Origin: Gigantopelta aegis
Taxonomy: Eukaryota; Mollusca; Gastropoda; Neomphalida; Peltospiridae
NCBI RefSeq assembly: GCF_016097555.1
Contig: NC_054699.1
Span: 3,268,293-3,332,292, forward strand
Reading direction: 5' to 3'
Length of the DNA stretch: 64,000 nucleotides
The notes below the pieces were generated by a model. The model was not told the origin of the DNA and made no database searches. It saw only the letters and a program-made list of their open reading frames with translations. Position numbers and translations under genes: made by a program. Positions 23,871 to 36,062 of the stretch are shown piece after piece (position 1 is the first letter of the stretch; the number at the start of each line of letters is the position of its first letter).

Positions 23871-23968
23871 AATTTAGTAGATGAATAGGTTAAAATTATG
23901 TTCAAAGTTAAAATTAAGTATAGTGCAAGCCCTTTCTGTTAACTTTTCAATCTTGGAGCTAGATGGTA

Positions 23969-24560
23969 TCTACTTTTATCATATAATATTTAACATTTTC
24001 AGTGCAATCAAAGTATGTGATATTTTTCAGATCACATACTTTAAGAATTTGATAACTTTGCAAATTAGATGTAAATTAGTCGAGGTCTCGGCACTAGGTT
24101 TACTGACATTTAAGCAAACATACTTGGGTGACACTCCATGATTGACGTATGCATTCATAGTCATCAAATAAAAACATTTCAACGGCAATTTGACACTGAA
24201 AGCTGTCCAGCATTCAGAAAACAAAAAACGTTAGGCATAACTTTATTTTGATGTAAGGACATCCAAAATGACGTAATTCGAGTTTGACATTCAAAAATTC
24301 AAAAATACACCACGCCACATATTCTTACGTCATTTGAATATCTAGTAATGGCCAACTGGAATTAAAGTTGCGTGTACAGTTTACAAAAACACGTTGTATT
24401 AAGCTTGAGCTTATATGATAAAGAGAGTATTACCCTCGTGTATTACGGTATCGTCAATATCATATATTAGGAATAAAAATAATGTATTATGCGAGCCTCT
24501 AATATATGATATTGACGATACCGAAAAACACTCTGGTAATAACCTCTATGTATTTTTATA
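23969..24560 (+). repeat. Hairpin repeat (Pal-1), copy A
   Basis: Long non-coding repeat found three times in the window. It begins near TTATCATATAATAT, has a small hairpin (GTATGTGAT..ATCACATAC at 24014-24042), and ends with a large hairpin: the sequence TATTACC..GGTATCGTCAATATCATA (24425 on) returns inverted as ATATGATATTGACGATACC..GGTAATA. In this copy the right arm is shorter. It shows the empty site for the MITE inserted in copy C. Confidence 0.85.
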
Positions 24561-25422
24561 TAGAGAGTATGAAATAGAGAGCCAAATGAAAAACAATGGT
24601 CAGTTGCAATATAGAGGGCTGATATTGGCCAAATTTAACTTAATTCCAAATTTTAAAAACTTACTTTTGCTAAGTGAAATTTATTATGAAATACATTGGT
24701 GTAATTCAACCAAATATATTATTTAATTCCACATTTTGCTAACTTGGTTAAGCTGTGTAACATTTATTTTAAAATATATTGGTATATTTTAACACACTTC
24801 ATAAATTTGCACACAATAAGTTGAACTATGAAAAGATTGCCAAATGCAATTTCAATTCATAATTTCAACTCATAGTTGGTCATCGATATTTATTTAAAAA
24901 TATATTGGCATAATTTAACATGATTCCTAAATTTGCAAACAATAGGTTGAACTAAGCACAAATTCATTATAAAATATGTTTGCCAAATGCAATTTCAACT
25001 CAGAATTTCAACTCATATTTGGCAGTTAACATTTATTTTGAAATATATTGGTGTAATTTCTAAATTTGTTAACGAACAGACAGAACCCATACATGTACAA
25101 ATGCATTATGAAGTATATTTGCGGAATGCAACATCAACTCAAATACAACACTTTGTTCATTGAGTCAAAACTCTGCATGCACATGTACACACAGTTCCAA
25201 TAGTGGTGGGGTTTTTTTTTAAATCAATAAAACGACAAAATGGTGCCAGATGAATGCAGCAGTAATCGGGTTGTCATGCTAAGAGGCAAACAAACCATTT
25301 TTTATGACAAAGACTCTGAAAATGCACCGACACAATTTACATTTTAGGAAACTGAATATGATTTGCTTTGCATAATGTGATGGTGACTCATGCAATTCAA
25401 TTATTCCCCTCTTCCCCTCAAG

Positions 25423-25458
<36 letters not shown>

Positions 25459-26268
25459 CTGTTTCTAGTTGTACAGGACAAAATGGTTATGACTCGAGTG
25501 CCAAAGTAATAAGCTCCACTACACATTAAAAGCAAGTGGTTTAAGAAACGAGAAATATTTTTGCAGTCACACACGTAGGTACATGTACATGCATAAGTCA
25601 CACCATTTCCACTTTCAAGTAGTGCAAAAACAAAGTGCTATCTTAATCCTCACTGAAATGGTTCAAAGAAATAAAAGCTAGGTTATAATGTGATCACAAA
25701 TGCTATTTAATAAATGTACATAATTTGCTAAGTGAATAACAAAAAATAGGTCACAATGTCGACCCTTATAACCGAAGAAGCTGGGTTTTGTTTTAAATAA
25801 GAAAAGCAGTTATTTTATAAAAATAGTTTATCTTGTAACTTACCCACAATATCCATGTTATAAACCCAGTTGATATTTTAGTGTATTAACCCGGTTAATA
25901 TTTGTTTGCTGTGAATGGGTCATTTGTTTACAAGCCAAATGTTTTTATAAGGTTCTTTTAAAGTGTTTGACGTCAAAGTACATTTGTGTCAATCGAGATG
26001 ATGTCATATTACCGATGAAGGCAACATTAGAACTGTGATTTACTAAAAATTGAATTAAAATCTTATTTTATAAGTGTTATAGGATAAACAGAATTCACAT
26101 CTTCTGTCTTTTAGTATGTATATATGTATGTAGTCTCAACAAATACTGATCAACAAAGACTTGGGAGAATATTTTCTATATTAAAACAACTCTTGTGATG
26201 AATATTATAAATTTATATATTTCAGACTGCCTCAAGATTTTACACAGTATCTCAGTTTATTCATGTAT
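24561..26268. other. AT-rich intronic DNA with a degenerate tandem repeat
   Basis: Between about 24655 and 25130 units of roughly 125-140 bp with GAAATATATTGGTGTAATT and GCCAAATGCAATTTCAACTC recur three times in diverged form. A CA microsatellite lies at 25421-25456. No gene recognised. Confidence 0.55.
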
Positions 26269-26535
26269 AGTTAAAGTTTGTTTTGTTGAACGAAACCACT
26301 AGAGCACATTGATTTATTAATCATCAGATGTTGGAGGTCAAACATTTGGTAACTGTGACATGTAGTCTTAGAAAAGCTATATTTTTCCATTAGTAGCAAG
26401 GGATCTTTTATATGCTCAATCCCAAAGACAGGATAGTACATAGCACAGCCTTTAATATACCAGCCATGTGATACTGGTTGGTATAAAAAAAAAATAATCA
26501 GAGAATGGGTCCATCAAACAGATTCAATCCTATAA
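26269..26535 (-). mobile_element. SINE-B, broken in the tRNA-like head by a satellite
   Basis: Tail and body are present on the minus strand (AAAGTTTGTTTTGTTGAACG, then GCAAGGGATCTTTTATATGC). At 26535, within the B-box region (GATTCAATCCTATA), the SINE stops and the 47-bp satellite begins without any spacer. Confidence 0.88.
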
Positions 26536-28202
26536 CCCCAGCCACTCTGATACATTTAAGGCACTATCATTCAATACTTCAACCCCAGCCACTCTGATAC
26601 ATTTAAGGCACTATCATTCAATACTTCAACCCCAGCCACTCTGATACATTTAAGACACTATCATTCAATACTTCAAACCCAGCCACTCTGATACATTTAA
26701 GGCACTATCATTCAATACTTCAAACCCAGCCACTCTGATACATTTAAGGCACTATCATTCAATACTTCAACCCCAGCCACTCTGATACATTTAAGGGCAC
26801 TATCATTCAATACTTCAACCCCAACAACTCTGATACATTTAAGGGCACTATCATTCAATACTTCAACCCCAACAACTCTGATACATTTAAGGCACTATCA
26901 TTCAATACTTCAACCCCAGCCACTCTGATACATTTAAGGCACTATCATTCAATACTTCAACCCCAACAACTCTGATACATTTAAGGCACTATCATTCAAT
27001 ACTTCAACCCCAGCCACTCTGATACATTTAAGGCACTATCATTCAATACTTCAACCTGATACATTTAAGGCACTATCATTCAATACTTCAACCCCAGCCA
27101 CTCTGATACATTTAAGGCACTATCATTCAATACTTCAACCCCAGCCACTCTGATACATTTAAGGGCACTATCATTCAATACTTCAACCCCAACAACTCTG
27201 ATACATTTAAGGCACTATCATTCAATACTTCAACCCCAGCCACTCTGATACATTTAAGGGCACTATCATTCAATACTTCAAACCCAGCCACTCTGATACA
27301 TTTAAGGCACTATCATTCAATACTTCAACCCCAACAACTCTGATACATTTAAGGGCACTATCATTCAATACTTCAACCCCAGCCACTCTGATACATTTAA
27401 GGCACTATCATTCAATACTTCAACCCCAGCCACTCTGATACATTTAAGGGCACTATCATTCAATACTTCAACCCCAGCCACTCTGATACATTTAAGGGCA
27501 CTATCATTCAATACTTCAACCCCAACAACTCTGATACATTTAAGGGCACTATCATTCAATACTTCAACCCCAGCCACTCTGATACATTTAAGGCACTATC
27601 ATTCAATACTTCAACCCCAACAACTCTGATACATTTAAGGCACTATCATTCAATACTTCAACCCCAACAACTCTGATACATTTAAGGCACTATCATTCAA
27701 TACTTCAACCCCAACAACTCTGATACATTTAAGGCACTATCATTCAATACTTCAACCCCAACAACTCTGATACATTTAAGGCACTATCATTCAATACTTC
27801 AACCCCAGCCACTCTGATACATTTAAGGCACTATCATTCAATACTTCAACCCCAGCCACTCTGATACATTTAAGGCACTATCATTCAATACTTCAACCCC
27901 AACCACTCTGATATATTTAAGGCACTATCATTCAATACTTCAACCCCAACAACTCTGATACATTTAAGGCACTATCATTCAATACTTCAACCCCAGCCAC
28001 TCTGATACATTTAAGGCACTATCATTCAATACTTCAACCTGATACATTTAAGGCACTATCATTCAATACTTCAACCCCAGCCACTCTGATACATTTAAGG
28101 CACTATCATTCAATACTTCAACCTGATACATTTAAGGCACTATCATTCAATACTTCAACCTGATACATTTAAGGCACTATCATTCAATACTTCAACCCCA
28201 AC
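26536..28202. repeat. 47-bp satellite, about 35 units
   Basis: Units contain CACTCTGATACATTTAAGGC followed by ACTATCATTCAATACTTCAA. Variants: CAGCCACT versus CAACAACT, one or two G after TTTAAGG, and short units missing about 16 bp. A SINE-A copy splits the last unit. Confidence 0.96.
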
Positions 28203-28516
28203 AGGGGCGGGATGTAGAGCAGTGGTAAAGTGTCCGCTCGATACGCGGTCGGTCTGGGTTCGATCCGCGTCGGTGGGCCCATTGGGCTATTTCTCGTTCC
28301 AACCAGTGCACCACGACTGGTATATCAAAGGCTGTGGTATGTACTACCCTGTCTATGGGATGGTGCATATAAAAGATCCCTTGCTGCTAGTTGAAAAGAG
28401 TAGCCCATGAAGTGGTGACAGCATGTTTCCTCTTTCAATATCTATGTGGTACTTAACCATATGTCCGACGCTATATAACCGTAAGTAAAATGTGTTGAGT
28501 ATGTCATTTAAGAAAA
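28203..28516 (+). mobile_element. SINE-A inserted in the 47-bp satellite
   Basis: Full length: head GGGCGGGATGTAGAGCAGTG, B box GGGTTCGATCC, body, A tail and CTTTCTTTC end. The satellite word CAACCCCAACA before it returns as CAACCCCAGCA behind it, a likely 11-bp target-site duplication with one change. Satellite sequence resumes to about 28560. The SINE is therefore younger than the array. Confidence 0.93.
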
Positions 28517-28560
28517 CTTTCCTTTCTTTCTTTCAACCCCAGCAACTGTGATACATTTAA

Positions 28561-29010
28561 GGACACTACCAACTAAACAGCATCCTGCCCTATTAATATA
28601 TGGCTTTACAAGTTGTGTGAAGCCTATGTTGCAATATTTATCCAGCTGTATCGGGTACACACACACACACTCAGTGTCTGCTGTAGATCTGTTGTGGCCC
28701 ACACATGAATGTATGTACATGTACATCCACTGATTCTGCCCGCCTATTATACATCCCTCCTTCCCGTCTTCCTGCCCGCCTGCCTACCAGTGTGTGAGTG
28801 TATGGAGCTGGTCGTTCAGAAAGAAACTAGACAAAGCGGCTCAGTTCGTTTGACAGGCAGGCAAGAAATCTGTCACATTTGTAAGCCATTCAAACATACA
28901 ACATTTAGCATGCCCATCACATGGTAACAGGCCCAACGAAAATAGACTGGTGTGCAGCGCAGAGGCAAACAAAGCTACTAAACACTCAAACACCAGTGTA
29001 CGGGGAGACA
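28561..29010. other. Unassigned intronic DNA
   Basis: Non-repetitive apart from a short CA run; nothing recognised. Confidence 0.45.
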
Positions 29011-29640
29011 CACGGGAGTCACACACACCAAAAGGTTTGAGGTTACAGACAAAGGTTTGAGGTTAAAGGGAGACATACAAAGGTTTGAGGTTACAGGGAG
29101 ACACATGCACCCAAAGGTTTGAGGATACAGGGAGACACATGCAACAAAAGGTTTGAGGATACAAGGAGACACATGCAACAAAAGGTTTGAGGTTACAGGG
29201 AGACACATGCAACAAAAGGTTTGAGGTTACAGGGGGACACATGCAACAAAAGGTTTGAGGTTACAGGGAGACACATGCAACAAAAGGTTTGAGGTTACAG
29301 GGGGACACATGCAACAAAAGGTTTGAGGTTACAGGGAGACACATGCAACAAAAGGTTTGAGGTTACAGGGGGACACACGCACCAGAAGGTTTGAGGTTAC
29401 AGGGAGACATGCAACAAAAGGTTTGAAGTTACAGGGAGACACATGCATCAAAAGGTTTGAGCTTACAGGGGGACACACGCAACAGAAGGTTTGAAGTTAC
29501 AGGGAGACACATGCAACAAAAGGTTTGAAGTTACAGGGAGACACATGCAACAAAAGGTTTGAGGTTACAGGGAGACACACAAAACAAAAGGTTTGAGCTT
29601 ACAGGGGGGCATACGCACCAGAAGGTGTGAGCTTACATGG
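29011..29640 (+). repeat. 34-bp minisatellite, about 18 units
   Basis: Unit AACAAAAGGTTTGAGGTTAC followed by AGGGAGACACATGC; GGGAG and GGGGG variants alternate in the middle. Confidence 0.95.
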
Positions 29641-29663
29641 AAGCCTTTCTGTCAGTGTTAGGC

Positions 29664-29667
<4 letters not shown>

Positions 29668-29709
<42 letters not shown>
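29668..29709. repeat. TA microsatellite
   Basis: Uninterrupted TA run. Confidence 0.95.
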
Positions 29710-29712
<3 letters not shown>

Positions 29713-29737
29713 GGCTTGAAATTGACAGGAAGGAATG

Positions 29738-30003
29738 AAGGAAGGAAATGTTTTATTTAACAATTCACTCAACACATTTATTTATGGTTATAATGGCATC
29801 AGACATATTGAGAGCGGAAACCTGTTGTCACCACTCTGTGGACTACTCTTTTCGATTAGCAGCAAGGGATCTTTTATATGCATCATCCCAGACAGGACAG
29901 TACATACCACAGCCTTTGTTACACCAGGTGTGGAACACTGGCTGGAATGAGAAATAGCCCAATGGGTTCACCAACTGGGATCGATCTTAAACTGACCGCA
30001 CAT
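29738..30003 (-). mobile_element. SINE-A, broken in the head by a satellite
   Basis: Tail and body on the minus strand; ends in the head at GATCGATCTTAAACTGACCG followed directly by the first 39-bp satellite unit. Confidence 0.9.
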
Positions 30004-31640
30004 ACTGATGGATTTAACTATTGGTAGTTACGGCCCAAACTGATGGATTTAACTACTGTTACAGTTACAGTTCAAACTGATGAATTCAACTGTTGGTACA
30101 GTTATGGCCCAAACTATTGGATTTAACTATTGGTACAGTTACGACCCAAACTGATGTATTTAACTACTGGTACAGTTACAGATTTAACAATTGGTACAGT
30201 TATGGCCCAAACTGATGGATTTAACTAAATTGGTACAGTTACGACCCAAACTGAGGGATTTAACTACTGGTACAGTTACGGATTTAACTATTGGTACAAT
30301 TACGGCCCAAACTAATGGATTTAACTAAATTGGTACAGTTACAACCCAAACTGAGGGATTTAACTACTGGTACAGTTACGGCCCAAACTAATTGATTTAA
30401 CTAAATTGGTACAGTTACAACCCAAACTGAGGGATTTAACTACTGGTACAGTTACGACCCAAACTAATGGATTTAACTAAATTGGTACAGTTACGACCCA
30501 AACTGAGGGATTTAACTACTGGTACAGTTACGGCCCAAACTAATGGATTTAATTAAATTGGTACAGTTACAACCCAAACTAATGGATTTAACTAAATTGG
30601 TACAGTTACAACCCAAACTGAGGGATTTAACTATTGGTACAATTACGGCCCAAACTAATGGATTTAACTAAATTGGTACAGTTACGACCCAAACTGAGGG
30701 ATTTAACTACTGGTACAGTTACGGCCCAAACTAATGGATTTAATTAAATTGGTACAGTTACGACCCAAACTAACGGATTTAACTAAATTGGTACAGTTAT
30801 GGCCCAAACTAATGGATTTAACTAAATTGGTACAGTTACGACCCAAACTAACGGATTTAACTAAATTGGTACAGTTATGGCCCAAACTAATGGATTTAAC
30901 TAAATTGGTACAGTTACGACCCAAACTGAGGGATTTAACTACTGGTACAGTTACGGCCCAAACTAATGGATTTAACTAAATTGGTACAGTTACGACCCAA
31001 ACTGAGGGATTTAACTAAATTGGTATAGTTACGACCCAAACTAACGGATTTAACTAAATTGGTACAGTCATGGCCCAAACTAATGGATTTAACTAAATTG
31101 GTACAGTTACGACCCAAACTAACGGATTTAACTAAATTGGTACAGTTATGGCCCAAACTAATGGATTTAACTAAATTGGTACAGTTACGACCCAAACTAA
31201 CGGATTTAACTAAATTGGTACAGTTATGGCCCAAACTAATGGATTTAATTAAATTGGTACAGTTACGACCCAAACTAACGGATTTAACTAAACTGGTACA
31301 ATTATGGCCCAAACTAATGGATTTAACTAAATTGGTACAGTTACGACCCAAACTAACGGATTTAACTAAATTGGTACAGTTATGGCCCAAACTAATGGAT
31401 TTAACTAAATTGGTACAGTTACGACCCAAACTAACGGATTTAACTAAATTGGTACAGTTATGGCCCAAACTAATGGATTTAATTAAATTGGTACAGTTAC
31501 GACCCAAACTAACGGATTTAACTAAATTGGTACAGTTATGGCCCAAACTAATGGATTTAATTAAATTGGTACAGTTACGACCCAAAGTAATGGATTTAAC
31601 TAAATTGGTACAGTTATGGCCCAAACTGCAGCATACTGAC
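30004..31640. repeat. 39-bp satellite with dimeric higher-order structure, about 42 units
   Basis: Core unit TTGGTACAGTTACGACCCAA followed by ACTAACGGATTTAACTAAA. From about 30730 two variants alternate (ACGACCC/AACGG and ATGGCCC/AATGG), giving a 78-bp repeat. The left part is less regular. Because 39 is divisible by three, frames on both strands stay open (up to 235 codons), but nothing suggests translation. Confidence 0.96.
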
Positions 31641-31796
31641 ATATTTTAGCTTCTGATACACTTACGGCCCAAACTGAGTCATTTCTCTTATTAAATCCAA
31701 TCAAACTGATGGACAGGCAATTACTAGGCACCAGTGAATCACCTACAAAGTGTCTACAATGGCTACTCACATCTGACAGGCAGAGGAATTAAACTA

Positions 31797-31963
31797 TTTC
31801 TAACACAGTTCTCAAACTACATTCAAACCTGCGCAAAACAAAACATTTTAAACTGCAGTTATTTGGAGTCTAACATATTTCTAATGCAGTTCTCAAACTT
31901 CAATTTAAACTTGCAGAAAAACAAAGCATTTTAAACTACAGTTATTTGGAGTCTAACATAATA
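31797..31963. repeat. Duplicated segment of about 84 bp
   Basis: TTTCTAACACAGTTCTCAAAC and TTTTAAACTGCAGTTATTTG return as TTTCTAATGCAGTTCTCAAAC and TTTTAAACTACAGTTATTTG. Confidence 0.8.
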
Positions 31964-32033
31964 ATCAGGGGCATGATAGCCATTTAAAAATAAAAGAAGA
32001 ACGGATCTTTTAAAAGCTGGAAATTCTATACAG

Positions 32034-32380
32034 GGATTCTAGAATTTTTATAAAATCCACTAGCCATGGGATCAGTGGATTTAAAAAATTTACTAGCCAC
32101 AATTAAAAATTCACTAGCCCTACTTTATTTTAAGTTAATATAGTCTTACTAAATAATAGTAATAATCAGATATGTCACCTAAAGAGGGAGATAGAGCTTA
32201 AAAACACTAACATTAGGGGGTTGGGTGGGGGCAGGATATTCATATTTACAAATAGACGTAACTGCAACATTGACAAAAACTAATTTTAACTAGCCATCAG
32301 GTATGGCAATAGTAGTTATTTACTAGCCCAACATTGAATACCACTAGCCATGGGAGTGGGGCTACCATAATCTAGAAGAC
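32034..32380. mobile_element. hAT-like MITE, complete
   Basis: Left end CAGGGATTCTAGAATTTTTA, right end read inwards CAAGTCTTCTAGATTATGG. Inner CACTAGCCATGGGA motifs lie near both ends. About 345 bp, no coding capacity; reverse orientation relative to the copy at 3380. Confidence 0.78.
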
Positions 32381-32700
32381 TTGCACTTTCATACATACTT
32401 GTAATGTTTCAAAATTGTGTAGCTATCATTAAAACTTTTGAAGCAAATCATGACGCGATACTGAACAAAATGTTTCCTGATTTGGTGTTGAATATATATA
32501 TAGATATATCTGCCAGGAAAGGCAAGAGATCACTCACACTCCCCTCCACCTCTGGTGGAAAGTTTTAGGACAGCAGCAAATTACTTGCCTTGCAATAACA
32601 TTTTTAATAAAGCATGTAGGAATCTACGTACACCTACACGTATATGCTCAGTTAAAAATAACACAGGTGTAATTAATCTTTAATGAAACCAGAACATTTT

Positions 32701-33231
32701 ATTTTAAGAACTATCTGGCCTGCATATTTCAACAAGCCAGTTTTTTATGCCGAAGAAAATCACATTTAATTTTGTTTTGCAACACCAGCTTTCTTCACAA
32801 TAAAAACTCTTTTGACAGCAGTGAATGAAAAAGTCATCATCATATAATTTCCCACTATAAATAAATGAATACGAAATCGTTGTGAAATAAACTGCCTGCA
32901 CACAGTGTATGTGCATCTTCTGCACATATAACGAGACTTACGAGGCCGACACGAAATCCCGAACGTACAAGCAAGCAGGCCATGAAATGCCTGTGTGAGA
33001 GAACTGGAGAAATGATCAAAATGTTTCCCCCAATGAGATGGTTGTAATGGGGAGCATGCCCGCCGCCATAAACCGGTACTAAACATGTCATAAAAGCCAG
33101 TCTGATATGACGACCGGGCGGAATGATTGAAAGATCCACGGTGCGTGACAGTATTCCTGTCGGCCACAAACGGAGCCATCAAACCACGTCGCATGTCCTT
33201 TAATGCCGTTTTTATAGACATGTTATCACAT
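32701..33231 (-). other. Unidentified 151-codon open frame and non-repetitive block
   Basis: A minus-strand frame runs from an ATG at 33221 to 32769. It is Arg/Ser/His-rich (MSIKTALKDMRRGLMAPFVA at the start) and matches no family I know. A second minus-strand frame is open over 104 codons in the same place, so the openness may come from composition. CpG content and balanced composition set the block apart from the surrounding intron. It may be an enhancer, an exon of another transcript or chance. Confidence 0.25.
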
Positions 33232-33984
33232 TAGCATTTTTTCTCGTCAATGGCAAGCACAAATGTAGTTACAACCTGCTCGGTTTTTTGCTGTGCACGG
33301 CTTGTGTATACATGTTGTACACGCTTTGTTTGTGATCACTTTAAATACCTTCCTCATGTGTTATTTCATGCTTCATTTTAATTTATGTTCCTTCTTATAA
33401 AATACAATTCAAAACAGGTTCATCGGGACCAGACACCTTGCTCAGCATCATGCCATGATTTGCTATGCAAGGTTACGGAATTGCTACACACAGGAACAGG
33501 GGGTGAGAGATGGGGGGGGGGGGGTGATGGGGGTGGGGGTGGGGAGAGAGCATGGGGGTCCATGCCAGGGCTCAAAACAGGAAGTAAATTATGGTCTGCT
33601 GGGGTGGGGGGGGGGGGGGTGGAATAAATAGAAGGCCAAAAGAAGTATGCCATGTTAAAAAAAAAAAACACACGGCCTGCTGGAAATAAAAAGACTGCAC
33701 TGGGTAAAGGGAGGGTTTGGAATAGAATGACCGTAGAAATGTATTTCAGATCATTATAGAATTAAGATAATAATAGAATCACAAACATACTACAGTCTTT
33801 GATATACCAACCATGGGGAACTGGTTGGGATGGGGGGACTCCCCCCCCCCACCCCCCACCACAAATATGGCCTGCTGGAAGTAAACACAACAAGGGGGTG
33901 AAGGGAAAGTTTGGGAAATATGTGGAAAATTAGGATCTCTAAGATGTATTTAAGAGCATTATGGAATTAAAATATTAATAGAAT
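33232..33984. other. Intronic DNA with G-rich runs
   Basis: G-runs at 33510-33545 and 33601-33620 and a C-run near 33841-33860. Fragmentary SINE body at about 33790-33830. Confidence 0.55.
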
Positions 33985-34455
33985 CATGAACACATACCAC
34001 ACACAGCCTTTGATATACCAGTCATGGGGCACTGCTGGGGATAGGGAAAACATTCAGAGAATGGGTTCATGTCATGGATCCACTAATGTGGTTCGATCCT
34101 ACGATGCAGGGACAGGATGTAGTCTAGTGATAAACCACTTGCATGATGTGTGGTCAGTCTGGGATCGATCCCCATCAGTGGGCCCATTGGGTTATTTCTC
34201 GTTCCAGCCAGTGCACCACAATTGGTATATCAAAAACCGTGGTATGTGAAATGCTGTCTGTGAGATGGTGCATATAAAAGATCCCTTGCTACTAATGGAC
34301 AAATATAACAGATTTTCTCTCTAAGACTATATGTCAAATTTACCAAATGTTTAACATCCAATAACCGATGATTAATAAATCAATGTACTCTAGTGGTGTC
34401 GTTAAACAAAACAAACTCAGTAGACAGTTCTACTGCCAACTAAGCTAGATCCCAC
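33985..34455. mobile_element. SINE-B (+) nested in an older minus-strand SINE
   Basis: 34108-34416 is a full-length plus-strand SINE-B (GGACAGGATGTAGTCTAGTG head, GGGATCGATCCCC B box, TCGTTAAACAAAACAAACTC tail). Left of it a minus-strand SINE body stops in its head at TTCGATCCTACGATGCAG, and right of it the missing piece CTACTGCCAACTAAGCTAGA continues, so the younger SINE split the older one. Confidence 0.85.
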
Positions 34456-35104
34456 ACCTTTTTAAGAGGAAGTATAATTTTAAAATTACAGAGAGGAAAT
34501 ATATTACAGCCAGTAGCTGTCCTGCTAACGAGAATAAATCAGTGAGGGAGAAGTGGTCTGTGTTTTATTACCCTTTGAAAGGAATCCCAGGCAGCCGTCA
34601 ATCTCAGATTAATGGGGGTATCATAGCCTGGTGCGACCTTTTCACTCCAGGCCCAGTGGATTTCATCAGCATATTTAAATTCCTATTTTAGTATTTATCA
34701 TGACATCTTGAGTACTCTTTAATGATGACATTTAAGAGCATTTGTCAAAATAAAGGGCACATCAGATAACAAGAGTTAAAAAAATAATAATGCTACACGG
34801 GTAATTTAAAATTAAAATAGTTTAACTGATATGTACATGTAGCTCATTAGCATAATTTATATGTCTGTGTCATCTGGTGACATTAAAGAGTATAATTTGT
34901 CAAAATGAAGGGTATATTATATCAGATAACAAGAATTAAAAAATAATAATGATACACGATAATTTATAACTGATATATTTAAATTTTAATGAAAATTCAA
35001 CGTAATTTAATTAGTTATTGACATATATTAAGATATATATATATATGACAAAATGAAGGGTACATCAATGAATTTTTGCCACCATTATGGAGAAAAATCT
35101 AAAA
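34456..35104. other. Non-repetitive block, possible regulatory DNA, then AT-rich DNA
   Basis: 34500-34760 has balanced composition with words such as CTCAGATTAATGGGGG and CATCAGCATATTTAAAT. Two diverged copies of a TCAAAATRAAGGG..ATCAGATAACAAGA segment follow at 34747 and 34898. Confidence 0.3.
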
Positions 35105-35129
35105 TGCTCTACCCATACAAGATTGTAAA

Positions 35130-35275
35130 ATTATTATGTATGACACCAGGGTTGTGAAATTATTATGTATGACACCAGGGTTGTCAAATTATTATGTATC
35201 ACACCAGGGTTGTCAAATTATTATGTATCACACCAGGGTTGTCAAATTATTATGTATCACACCAGGGTTGTGTCA
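35130..35275 (+). repeat. 29-bp minisatellite, five units
   Basis: GTTGTCAAATTATTATGTAT followed by CACACCAGG. Confidence 0.92.
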
Positions 35276-35899
35276 CCAGATGATTTGAAGCATGGTTGTA
35301 CCAAAAAACAAACAATGGGGAAAATGTGATTTGATTTAAATGTTTAAAGAATTGTCCAATTAGTCAGTTTTACCCCTTTCATAGACAATTAATATACAAC
35401 TTTTTATGTCTTTATTGTTAAGAAAAAAGAATTGATTATGAAATCTATGCATTTCCACAGGCCCAAGGTAGAGGGCATCTCTTGGGTTAAAACGGTGAAA
35501 ATAACAAGCTGTTAAAAACAACATTAAATTAAAGCTCCTTGGTTCCTTCCAACTTCAATAAAAATGTCCGAACTCCGGCTGCCTGATGTATTTTCTGTCT
35601 TAAAATGCTTTGTCAATATCACATGTCACATCGTAACAGCACTGACTGACTTAAATTGATTTTTGATTTGACAAAAAAATAAAATCCTTTTCCATTATTA
35701 GAATACATGGTTATGAATAATGTTGCTGACAATATGACCGAGCGTGAGGAACTAATGTGAAATATTGATGGGAGCCTCCGCATGTACATGATGACAACTT
35801 TAAGTTGATTTTATTGTCAGTGTTGATGTTGTCATTGTTAATGTTTTGCTTTCTTTTTTCTCTCAACATTTTTTATAAATAGGTCTCCATCCATCGTTC
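35276..35899. other. Unassigned intronic DNA
   Basis: Nothing recognised. Confidence 0.45.
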
Positions 35900-36062
35900 T
35901 TGTCTGTGGGATAGTGCAAATAAAAGATCTCTTGCTACTAATGGAAAAATGTAGTGGGTTTTCTCTCTAAGAATATATGTCAAAATTACCAAATGTTTGA
36001 CATCCAATAGCCGATGACTGATGAATCAATGTGCTCTAGTGGTGTCGTTAAACTAAACAAAC
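35900..36062 (+). mobile_element. SINE-B, 5'-truncated
   Basis: Body from TGTCTGTGGGATAGTGC to the tail GTGGTGTCGTTAAACTAAAC. Confidence 0.88.

Noticed and set aside
24415-24726. 103-codon frame and similar 61-69 codon frames at 52894 and 60289
   Set aside because: They recur because they overlie the Pal-1 hairpin repeat; the frame is not maintained between copies.
30703-31649. Frames of 235 codons (minus) and 196 codons (plus) with 13-residue repeats
   Set aside because: Open on both strands because the 39-bp satellite lacks stops in some frames; pure periodicity artefact.
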